From NCBI GenBank assembly GCA_022432975.1, contig CM039508.1:17076830-17140829 (forward strand): a DNA stretch of 64,000 nucleotides, in the 5' to 3' direction. Made by a program: the position numbers and the translations under genes. The stretch comes from Begonia masoniana. Taxonomy: Eukaryota; Streptophyta; Magnoliopsida; Cucurbitales; Begoniaceae. Under the pieces are notes generated by a model. It worked only from the letters and a program-made list of their open reading frames with translations. It was not told the origin of the DNA and did no database searches. Positions 50,196 to 60,033 of this stretch are shown piece by piece. Each line of letters opens with the position of its first letter. Positions within the stretch are counted from its first letter, which is position 1.

Positions 50196-50424
50196 TCATT
50201 CTTATCAAGATGGAATTGGATTGAATGACTTTCCTTGTGAGAGCTGTTTCCATTATGTAGAAAATAAAGGAATTAACTAAATTGCTGAAAATCAACAATT
50301 TCATGAATTACGCCTAACTAAAATAAGAGTTTACTTGCTATGAATTAATTAGAAATATGTTAAACTTACAATGTAATAGTTGGACATTAATCAAGGATTT
50401 GTAGAATGCCAGCACAATGCAATT
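50196..50424 (-). other. Probable 3' non-coding end of Copia-3
   Basis: Lies downstream (- strand) of the Copia-3 RNase H tail. A weak purine stretch (TTGAGCGGAGATAA on the - strand, near 50440) may be its polypurine tract, which would make this the start of a decayed LTR. No second LTR is available to prove it. Confidence 0.35.
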
Positions 50425-51039
50425 GTTATCTCCGCTCAAGTTGATGTTGGTCCTTCAAGAAACATCAGTCTGCTTTCAAGAAACTGATGATCTTTTTGTG
50501 TCATGGATTTTGGAAATATTTCAATTATCTTTGTATTAGTGGAAATGTGAGGAAGTCATAAGATGTGATCGTCAAAGATTTTTCGCATAAAATGACAATC
50601 TATTTCAATATGCTTTGTGCGCTCATAATAAATAGGATTAACAACGATTTGGATAACACTAGTATTATTAGCATAGAATGAAGTGGAAATCAAGTTTAAA
50701 TAAAAGTCCATTAAGCCAAATAATCTCAGAACAAGTAGCAGACAATGCACAGTATTCAGACTTAGTCCAAGATTTAAAAATTCAATTTTGTTTTTTCCTT
50801 CTCCATGAAATCAAAGAACTATCAAGAAACATGCACCAACCAGTGATTGATCGTCGAGTATTAGAACAATCTGCCCAGTCAACATCACAAAAAGCAACAA
50901 TATGGATTGGAGAACCAGATGGTAGAATATCACATGACCAGTTGTCCAGAGAAGATATTGAATAATTTGATGAACAACAACTACATGGAGATGAAGAGGA
51001 TTCAACATGAATTGACTAACTTACTGAACAATAAAAGAT
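50425..51039 (-). pseudogene. Copia-3 RNase H
   Basis: In order on the - strand come a VSQFM block, a WTTGH segment, a D-x-x-W-type DWAD-like segment in a shifted frame, ERTKHIEIDCHF near 50610, and a tail ending in LESRLMFLEGPTST. Frameshifts separate the blocks and the catalytic STESEY region is blurred. The frame continues across Gyp-6 into RT at 62256, where the join falls in the linker between RT and RNase H. Confidence 0.8.
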
Positions 51040-51044
51040 ATATT

Positions 51045-51757
51045 TGTAGCAACCAGTATGAAGCTTTTATTTTTAAAGAAAGTAAGTGATTTTGATTGGT
51101 TGCTTAAATAGGTTAAGGTTTTACTAACTGGGGGCAAATGTGTAATTTATGAAGGTTAGTGTATAAAAGGTGTTAGCTAAGGGTTTTAGCCGCCACAATT
51201 TTATTTCCTCATTTGGCATTCAGCCTGCTCAAAAGATTTTTCTCTCGGCGATTCTCTTACCCGATTCTCCTTCAACCGAGGTGAGCTTTACCTTGATTTC
51301 TTGCTACATTTGTGATTATTGATGATTAAGGGGATTGTAAATGTGCGTTGTGAGAATGCGGTGAGTGAGAGTAGTTTCAGTTTTGAGGTGAATCGAGAAT
51401 GCACTATGAACAGAGCTCCCAAACCAATTTTCTTAGATTTCTAGAAAGTTTAGAATGAAGTTTAGCTAAGATTTAACTAATACTCTATTTACGGTTTTAG
51501 GTTTGAGCAAAATCTGAAGTAGTTTGCAACCGAGCTTTTCCAAGAGACCAAGTAAGTAGGGTATGTGTGTGCTTTCGGGCCTACATCACAAAACAGTAGG
51601 ATATATGTATGTTTTGCATGATTTTCAGTTTGGCATGCATCATATTTTTGAAAGGATACGAAAATGAATTTTCTTGTAATGTTATAGTGAAGCATGAATT
51701 AGTTTAACTTTTAAGGGAATTAATCCGCCCCTTAATCGAGATCAGAGGATATTTATA
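51045..51757 (+). repeat. Gyp-6 5' LTR, truncated
   Basis: It aligns with the first 713 bases of 60034-62250. Similarity ends at TTTATAC, where protease sequence begins (ATTCATTTATAGC). It keeps TATA (51162-51169), a donor-like GAGGTGAGC and the first inverted arm (51580-51594), but not the second. Confidence 0.92.
51162..51169 (+). promoter_or_regulatory. TATA box of the Gyp-6 5' LTR
   Basis: TATAAAAG, also present at 60151-60158 in the 3' LTR. It is followed about 110 bases downstream by the donor-like GAGGTGAGC. The position is consistent with a U3/R promoter. Confidence 0.6.
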
Positions 51758-53949
51758 CATTCATTTATAGCGTCTACGTTTGCTGTCAAGTTAGATGTAC
51801 AGTTTACCCCTACTGAGCACGTGTTTAACGTCGCGTTACCCTCTGGTGAATGCATGCACTCTAACCAAGTGATGTTTGATAGTGTTGTGGTATTAGGAAA
51901 CGTGAATCTACCTGCTGATCTCATTATTATGGATATAATGAGATTTGATGTAATCCTAAGAATGGATTGGTTGTTTAAGCATTATGCCACAATAGATTGT
52001 AGGACTGGAATAGTTAGCTTCCAACCCCCTGGCGGTTTGAAACATACCTTTCAAGCTTTGAAGAAGAGTAAGGAAATGTCTGTTATGACTTCTATCAACG
52101 CTAGACCTTCTCCATGCGGGGAGTTTTTGTGCTTTTTGGCCAGTGTTTTAGACACACAACTTGTAGGAAATGCAAATTCTAAAAATGTCTTAGTTGTCCA
52201 AGACTTTCCAGAAGTATTTCTAGATGACCTTCCTGGCTTGCCGCCAGATAGGGAAATTGAATTTGTTATAGATGTTTACACAGGCGCCGAGCCTGTATCT
52301 AACAATCTCTATAGATTAGCACCTACGGAGCTTAAGGAATTAAAGAATCAGTTGGAGAAACTATTGGAAAAAGGGTTCATACGACCAAGCTTTTCACCAT
52401 GGGGTGCACCAGTTCTTTTTCTCAAGAAGAAGGCTGGATCAATGTGTATGTGCGTTGACTATCAGGAATTAAATAAGTTAACTATCAAGAACAAGTATCC
52501 ATTACCAAGGATTGATGATTTATTCGACCAGCTTAATGGTGCGCGTGTTTTCTCTAAGATTGACCTAAGATCTGGTTATTACCAATTGAAAGTCAAGTCT
52601 GAAGATATCCCTAAGACAGCCTTTCGTACAAGGTATGGACATTATGAGTTCTTGGTAATGTCCTTTGGATTAACAAATGTACCAGCAGCCTTTATGGATC
52701 TTATGAATAGAGTGTTTCACGAGTATTTAGATAAATTTGTCATAGTGTTTATTGATGATATCTTAATCTATTCACGTACTAAGGATGATCATGCAAGGCA
52801 TTTGAGTTTGGTGTTAGGTATATTAAGACAGCACTAACTTTATGTCAAGTTTTTCCAAGTGTGAGTTTTGGTTGGACAGAGTTCACTTTCTTGGTCACAT
52901 GATTTCTGGAGATGGAATATCTGTCGATCCAGCCAAAGGTTCAAGCAGTTAAGGAATGGCCCCAACCGAAGAATGCTACAGATATTCAGAGTTTCCTTGG
53001 ATTAGCTGGATATTACATGAGGTTTATTGAGGGATTCTCAAAGATTACAACACCTCTCACTCGGTCAACAAGGAAAAACATGATGTATGTGTGGACTAAT
53101 GAATATGAGCATAGTTTTCAGACTTTTAAACAGAGACTGACTAATGCGCCAATATTGACACTTCCTATAAAAAATTGTAAGTTTAGCATTTATTGTGATG
53201 CTTCCAAGGTTGGACTTGGCTATGTGTTGATGCAGAATGGAAAAGTAATAGCTTATGCCTCTAGACAGTTGAAGACACATGAGAAGAATTACCCTACACA
53301 TGACTTAGAATTAGCTGCGGTAGTATTTGCATTAAAAATTTGGAGACATTACTTGTATGGACAATCTTGTGAAATATTCTCTGACCATAAAAGTCTAAAA
53401 TATATTTTCACAAAGAAAGAATTAAATACGAGGCAACGTCGATGGTTGGAATTTGTCAAAGATTATGATTTTGAGATCAAGTACCACCCCGGCAAGGCGA
53501 ATATTGTGGCTGATGCATTGAGTAGAGTGACCACATCAGCCTCTGCATTGATTCTTGACATGTCGTTAGCCTTAGAGTCAGAATTCCAAAGATTTAACCT
53601 AGAAGCTGTGTCCAATGTGTCAGCTACGCTTTCAGCTATAACTTTGAAGCCTACAATTTTGGAAAGGATAATGGAAGTACAAGCAAATGATGTTGAATGC
53701 AGTAAGTATAAGTCATGCATGGATTCTTCAGATAAGTTAGATTTCAACTATTCTGTTGATGGAATTCTTAAGTTTCAGAATAAATGGTTTGTTCCAGCTA
53801 ATGACGAACTTCGAAAAGAAATCCTTTCTGAGGCTCATTCTTCTAGATTTTACGTTCATCCTAGAAGTACAAAATGTACAGAGATCTTAAACAACATTAG
53901 AGGATATGCTTCGTGCATGCACATTAGATTTTCAGGGTTCTTGGAGTAA
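51758..53949 (+). pseudogene. Gyp-6 protease (partial), RT and RNase H
   Basis: The frame starts inside protease; the catalytic DSG is lost to the deletion. RT lies at about 52320-52840 with [10 protein letters not shown] and [15 protein letters not shown]-to-TAA change ends the frame at 52837, where Gyp-4 has CAA. An extra T follows near 52851 and an extra base near 52937 (GCCAAAGG). RNase H (about 53180-53520) has [36 protein letters not shown] and ADALSR. The integrase zinc domain begins and then shifts frame near 53875. The deleted catalytic core joins at about 53903. Confidence 0.93.
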
Positions 53950-54157
53950 GTACTTATCATTGGTGGAATTTTCTTATAATAACAGTTTTCAGGCCACAAT
54001 AGGAATGACACCGTATGAAGCATTGTATGGACAAAAATGTAGATCTCCTTTGTATTGGGACGAAGTTAGTGAAGCACGTTTGCTTGGTCCTGATATTGTG
54101 CAGCAAACAGTGGAGAAGATTGCCCTCATCCGACAGAGAATCTTGACAGCTCAAAGT

Positions 54158-56412
54158 TGTAGCACCCGGTTCCATTGAACCAAAAATTTAATTTATTATT
54201 AATGATGTACTTTTATAGAAGGGTTGGGGAAGTTATTGATTAGATTAATAAATGATCAGTCGAGGGCATGATGGTAATTAGAATTTTACATAGTGGATAA
54301 CCTATTTAAGGAAAAGTCCAGTGAGAGTAGTCGTCACTATTCCCTATTTCCCTCTTTTGGTTTTCAGCTCGAACCGTAGAACTCTCTAGGCGATTCTCTC
54401 GCCCGATTCTCCTTCAACCTAGGTAAGTCTTGTTTTCTTGCATTTTAGCGATTAGCTTACTGAGAGAATACAATGTGAAAATTTCGAGGTTTCTGTGATT
54501 GAGGGTGGTGGGTTCAGGTTCTTGGTGATAAATGGGAAATGCATGGGTAGCAGAGTTTCAAATCGATTTCCTCAAACATATTATTGATTTTTGGTAAGGT
54601 TTAGTAAGAGTTGGATTAATGTACTGTCATGACCTTAGGTGAGTGAGCTTCTGGAGTAGTTGTAACCGAGCATTTCCAGGAGAGCCAGGTAAGTAAAGTA
54701 TGCATGTGCCTTCGGGCCTACATCACAAAACAAAAGAGTTATGCATCTTGTGAATGATTTTGCATGTCATGCATCATGTTTTTGAAAGATTACGAAAATG
54801 AATTTCCATGTAAGAATGGTAAGGTATGAACTGAATGTGACAGACAAACTATTAAGGGAATTCATCCGCCCCTTAATCGAGTAGAGGATGTATGACATTG
54901 GGAGAATTGACCCCACTCCCAAGGGAATCAAGGGATCAGATCAGCTATTAAGGGAATTCATCCGCCCCTTAATCGAGTAGAGGATGTATGACATTGGGAG
55001 AACTGATCCCACTCCCAAGGGAACCAAGGGATCAGATCAGTTTATGAACGTATGTGTATGCAACTGAGATGAGAAAGTAGAAATTGCATGTTTAGGAATT
55101 TATGTTTCAGCAATTCATTTCATTACTACTTTACTTACTTAGCATTAGGCTAATAGATGAGTTTTGTGATGTAGGTGTTGAGGATACTGCAGGTGAATTC
55201 CCTGAGTTTACTGACGAATAGACGGGGTTGGAGGAGCACTTCTCTGTCTCGAACTGGTATACTGATGAGGCGGATTAACTGATGTCTGTTGGTGTGAAAG
55301 TTTAGTTGACAGTGTTTCAATTTAAGTATGTTAAATTTTCATTACAGTAGTGATTTCAATGTTTTGAATACGATTTCGAGATTTTTCCCTATTTATAGAA
55401 TTCTGTTAGAATTTAATGTTGGTACCCACTGGATTTTAGTACTGTAATGGTTTGAAATATTTTTGAATGGTTTCAGTGAAGTGAGTAAGTTCTTTTCTGT
55501 AGGTTGAGTTGTTGCTCTGTTGTCTATCGGAAGATGTCTTCAGTGGAAGCCATCGGATGATATAGAACGAAATTTGTCGTTTAGTGATCGGTATATGTAG
55601 CTTGCTTTATCGGAAGATGTTGTTTTGTTCACAGTCGGTAGATGAAGTCTATCGGTAGATGTCGGGTTATAGTTATGTGTCTATCATAAGATATAAGTAG
55701 AGAGTTTGTCGTTTAGTGATCGGCGTATGCAGTTTACTCAATCGGAAGGTGTAGGTTTAAGTCTATCAGATGATGTCTCAGTAAACTCATCGGCAGATGC
55801 GTGCTGACGTCATCGGAAGATGTAGAGAGCATTTTGTTGTTTAGTCACCGGTGGATGTAGAACAAAGTCGATCGGATGAAGAAAATTATCTGGCTGACGT
55901 CATCGGATGATGTAGAAAGTCTTTTGTCGTTTAGTGACCGGTGGATGTCGTGTGTAAATCTACCGGATGACGTAGAAAGTCTTTTGTCGTTTAGTGACCG
56001 GTGGATGTCGGGTGTATATCTACCGGATGATGTAGAGAATACTTTGTCGTTTTGCCACCGGATGATGTCTTCTATTTTCTGCTTCAGCCCCTTTTTGTTG
56101 ACCTTGTTCAACGGGCGATGCATTTGACTTTTGAATCTTAAGAAGTATTTTCTTTTTTTTTTCGATTTAAACTTTTATTCCTTCTCGACCGATTATTCCT
56201 TAATTTTCCAACTGATTATTCAAGCATTGTTCAATAGTTTTATTTAACTCTATTTTTACTCAAATGATTTCCGTTGCAAGTTCTTAAATGTTGAGGTTTT
56301 AGAAAAGATTAAACTACGACCTTCAAGCAAAATTTCAAATTTGAACCAGAGTTTCCGGGTCATGCGCAAGTTTTGTGTAACAAACTGGGTTCTGAAGACT
56401 CGGGGTGTTACA
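54158..56412 (+). mobile_element. Solo LTR-5 (2255 bp), same family as the Gyp-4 LTR
   Basis: TGTAGCACCCGGTTCC...CGGGGTGTTACA with AAAGT duplications (54153-54157, 56413-56417). Donor-like CTAGGTAAGT (54419-54428) and CCAGGTAAGTAA (about 54687-54698) are present. Inverted arms at 54717-54731 and 55161-55175 are perfectly complementary over 15 bases. A 96-bp hairpin module is duplicated (54850-54945, 54946-55041). ATCGGAAGATG and GGATGATGTAG cores span 55520-56070, including two full 60-bp units (55909-56028) that reappear in solo LTR-6. Confidence 0.95.
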
Positions 56413-57060
56413 AAAGTCGACAGAAAAGTTATGCTGATTGCAGACGTAGAGAATTGGAGTTCGAAGTAGGTGATGAAGTTTTTCTTAAGGTATCACCATT
56501 CAAAGGAGTTGTGAAATTTGGAAAGAAAGGCAAGTTGAATCCCAGATACATTGGACCCTTCTCAATCTTGAAGAGGATTGGGAAGACAGCTTATAACACC
56601 CGGTTTTGATGAGATTTATATTTCAATATTTATAATGGCATTTTTTGTAAATATGTCAAGTTGGTCAGTTTTGCCAAAAGAAAGCGTTATTAGAATCCTA
56701 ATTATTAATATGCATTTTAAGAGAAATACAAGAATTTTTGGAGTTGTAACGCTAAATTACGGTAATTACGTTTCTCGTATTATAAAGGACGTTTTAATAA
56801 AAATAGTAAACGAGGTCCATTTTGCCTACGGATAGTTTTAATAGAACCCTGGTAATAAGTTGGATTTATTGGTGAAATAAGGATATTTGGAGAAACCAAA
56901 TCGCTAGCTAAATAATGAAACAAAAGACGAAACAAATAGAAAATCAAAGGAATGGCAAAATAGTAATTTGCCAAGTCAATTTATTTAAAACAAAATTTCT
57001 TCTCTTCCTCCCTTATTTCTCCTCTTTCCTGCGAACGCCAGAGAGCTTCTGACGGTTCCG

Positions 57061-57558
57061 GATGATGTAGAAAGTCTTTTGTCGTTTAGTGACCGGTGGA
57101 TGTCGTGTGTAAATCTACCGGATGATGTAGAAAGTCTTTTGTCGTTTAGTGACCGGTGGATGTCGTGTGTAAATCTACCGGATGATGTAGAAAGTCTTTT
57201 GTCGTTTAGTGACCGGTGGATGTCGTGTGTAAATCTACCGGATGATGTAGAAAGTCTTTTGTCGTTTAGTGACCGGTGGATGTCGTGTGTAAATCTACCG
57301 GATGATGTAGAAAGTCTTTTGTCGTTTAGTGACCGGTGGATGTCGGGTGTATATCTACCGGATGATGTAGAAAGTCTTTTGTCGTTTAGTGACCGGTGGA
57401 TGTCGTGTGTAAATCTACCGGATGATGTAGAAAGTCTTTTGTCGTTTAGTGACCGGTGGATGTCGTGTGTAAATCTACCGGATGATGTAGAAAGTCTTTT
57501 GTCGTTTAGTGACCGGTGGATGTCGTGTGTAAATCTACCGGATGATGTAGAAAGTCTT
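57061..57558 (+). repeat. 60-bp minisatellite, eight full units plus 18 bases
   Basis: Units of exactly 60 bp start at 57061, 57121, 57181, 57241, 57301, 57361, 57421 and 57481. They are identical except for GGGTGTATATC in the unit at 57301. The same unit and the same variant occur in solo LTR-5 (55909-56028). Because 60 is a multiple of three, a repeat-coded 199-residue frame stays open; there is no sign that it is a real protein. Confidence 0.97.
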
Positions 57559-59236
57559 CTGCGGTTTCTCTCCCTCTCCGACGACGATTCCTCCTCCGGC
57601 GACTCGATTTTCTTCGCGATTCATTCCCCAAACTCGATTCTAGGTAAGGTTCTATGGTTTTGGAAAGTTTATTTGTAGTTTTCGGGTCGTTTAACTGTTA
57701 GGGTTTCGTTTAGGGTTTTGTGAAAAACGTGATTTAGGGTTTGAAATCGATAGGTTTACTGTATTTATGAATATAATGGACGTATTGGACGTTATTGGAC
57801 GAAGTTAGTCGATTCATTGAGAAATGTTAGGTTTTGTGGATTTTTGAAGTTTTGGAAAAACTCCGTTAATGGAGGTTTTGGGGTGTCGAGCGTAAATTTC
57901 TCGATAAAATGCCTCAATAAGTTAAATTAGAGTTTTAGGAAAGTTCTTTAGTTAAGGTTTCGTTAATTTGGACGTTTAACAGTTTAAACGCGTTTTAACA
58001 ACTATTGTTATGGATTTGCCTAGGTGAACAACGCTCGTGGACGGAGCTTGAAGTTCAACGCGCACGAGGTAAGTTCTCGTGACTTACTATGACCGATTGG
58101 CCTACACCGTATGTCGAAGCCGTGTCGAGGATCATTGGTGAATTGCTTGTTTAAACGCTTTGGATGGGTAGCTAGGATTATTTCTTTTATAGATTATGTT
58201 TTTATTGTCCTGATGGTATATATATGTTATACGTTTATGTTATGCACGTGTTCATGCATCATGGTTTTTAAATACGTTTTCAAGAAAAAAGGTGTGGCCC
58301 GAAAGGGGGCTATCGATCTATTGTGAAGGCACGAAGGGGCTTGTCACAGTACCGCATCGTTTTTAAGAAAATGAATTTCTGCGTTATGTTTTCAAGAAAA
58401 GTGGTGTGGCCCAAAAGGGGGGGCTATTGATCTATTGTGAAGGCACGAAGGGACTTGTCACAATACCACATCGTTTTACGTTTTCATGAAAGGAGGTGTG
58501 GCCCAAAAGGGGGGGCTATCGATCTATTGTGAAGGTACAAAGGGGCTTGTCACAGTACCACATCGTTTATAAAAAAATGTTGCATGATTTATGAAACTCA
58601 TATGCATAACATGCATCTGTATTTACGAAACTTGCTGAGCCTTTAGCTCATAGATTGTCTGTATGGTGTAGGTGATCTTAACATAGGTGAGGATGAGATC
58701 CCTCCACCCGAGGAGTGATGCAGTTGACGGAGGATGGCTCGCGGGGGTGTGCTGGTGCAGTCGATGCTTAACCTTACCCGTGGGGATGTATGTATGTGTT
58801 TTGAGGGTATTAGGATGTTTTGAACTGATGGTAGACTGGAAAGAATAATTGTGTAGTTAGAACATTTTAGGATGTTTGGTTCTAGTTAGCTGATAGAACG
58901 TCGTATAGATGTTTTGGTAAACTGATTTTATAAAATGTTTTATTAAAGCTTTTATTAGAATTTTATGAAAATGCTTGGAGACATTTTAGGTTGAGTGGGG
59001 ATATGCTCGGGTTTTAGAGCTATCCATGAGTTGAATTTCGTAGTTTTTGTCTCGTTATTGATTGGGATTATGAATATGTTGAGTCAGTTTATTTGGTGGT
59101 TATGTTGAAGTGGTTAGGATGTATGAGATATTGAGGTTGTAGGGAATAAAGAAAATGAAGTGTATTGTATGGAAGAAAAGGAAAGGAAAAAGGAGAGGGA
59201 TGCAAGTCCTCTGGAAATTCGGATTCCAGAGGACTT

Positions 59237-59451
59237 GGCGATCGATCGCCAGGGAGGGCGATCGATCGCCCCTCTTGGTCGTGCTCTGGAATAAGTTCCA
59301 GGGCGTGTGCCGAGCGATCACCTGATAGAGGCGATCGCTGGGAAAAAATGTGATCGCCGAAGGGTGATCGATCGCCTGGAATGGGGCGATCGATCGCCCC
59401 TCTATTTTGTTATTAGGCGATCGATCGCCTGTTTTGGGGCGATCAATCGCC
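59237..59451. repeat. Cluster of GGCGATCGATCGCC palindromes
   Basis: Perfect 14-base palindromes start at 59237, 59257, 59385 and 59416. One-base variants are at 59363 (GGTGATCGATCGCC) and 59438 (GGCGATCAATCGCC), with a shorter GCGATCGC at 59331. All lie in about 215 bp near the 3' end of solo LTR-6. Confidence 0.95.
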
Positions 59452-60020
59452 CTGAAATTCTCACAGGACAATTGTCCTTCTGCCCTTTGTTTTCTGTCGA
59501 TTGCTTTTAACTTTTAATTATGTTTTCTTTAATTGTTTTAAAGTTTTATTAAGTAGTTTTCAAAATAGATTCGAATGTTTTTAACAATTTAGTTTCCGAT
59601 TTAAATTCCGCTTAAATGCAATTAAATTTTATTTAGTAGTTAAGGATAAAAAAAATAATACGGGAAAATAACAGGTACAGTTTAAGGGTCGTTACACAGC
59701 TTACCAATTACAGTTACCAACCACTATGGAAGAAATCCACAATGTGTTCCATGTTTCTATGCTGAAGAAGTGTATGCAGGATCCAACTCAGGTTGTAGAA
59801 CAGCAAGATATTGAAGTTCATCCTACTCTTACCTATGAAGAGAAACTAGTGGAAATTTTTGACTATGCAACTAAGGTGTAGCGTAACAAGGAGGTTCAGC
59901 TGGTAAAAGTCTTATGGCATAACCACAATGTTGAGGAGGCAACTTGGGAACGCCAGCAATACATGATGAGCCGTTATCCTGAACTATTTAAGCACTGAAT
60001 TTTGTGGACAAAATTCTTTT

Positions 60021-60033
60021 AAGGAGGGTAGAT
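60021..60033 (+). other. Polypurine tract of Gyp-6
   Basis: AAGGAGGGTAGAT directly before the LTR start TGAAGCAACC. It equals the tract of Gyp-4. Confidence 0.9.

Larger units (their letters stand above)
56592..59696 (+). mobile_element. Solo LTR-6 (3105 bp), Gyp-2 LTR family group
   Basis: TATAACACCCGG...GGGTCGTTACA with exact CAGCT duplications (56587-56591, 59697-59701). The first dinucleotide is TA where TG is expected. Its ends and core resemble the Gyp-2 LTR. It contains the 60-bp array (57061-57558), donor-like TCTAGGTAAGG near 57640 and CGAGGTAAG near 58067. Inverted arms lie at 58101-58112 and 58661-58672, with three hairpin modules starting 58291, 58403 and 58495. A cluster of GGCGATCGATCGCC palindromes is at 59237-59451. 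Confidence 0.95.
53903..60000 (+). pseudogene. Gyp-6 integrase C-terminus and chromodomain, in three pieces
   Basis: Own pieces are 53903-54157 ([16 protein letters not shown] and RSPLYWDEVSEARLLGP), 56418-56591 (RRRELEFEVGDEVFLKVSP, then GKKGKLNPRYIGPF) and 59702-60000 (TYEEK, then a chromodomain VKVLWHNHNVEEATWE). Solo LTR-5 and solo LTR-6 separate them. The two exact 5-bp duplications show that both insertions are clean. The chromodomain piece has a TAG near 59879. Before 53903 about 190 residues containing all three catalytic acidic residues are missing compared with Gyp-4. The chromodomain would direct integration toward marked chromatin in an intact element. Confidence 0.92.

Noticed and set aside
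57061..57678. 199-residue repeat protein, or a CRISPR-like array of eight direct repeats
   Set aside because: Units are tandem without unique spacers, the period is a multiple of three so the frame stays open by chance, and it lies in an LTR. It is a minisatellite.
59100..59471. 123-residue - strand frame with repeated AIDRP-like units
   Set aside because: It is produced by the GGCGATCGATCGCC palindromes and has no independent support.
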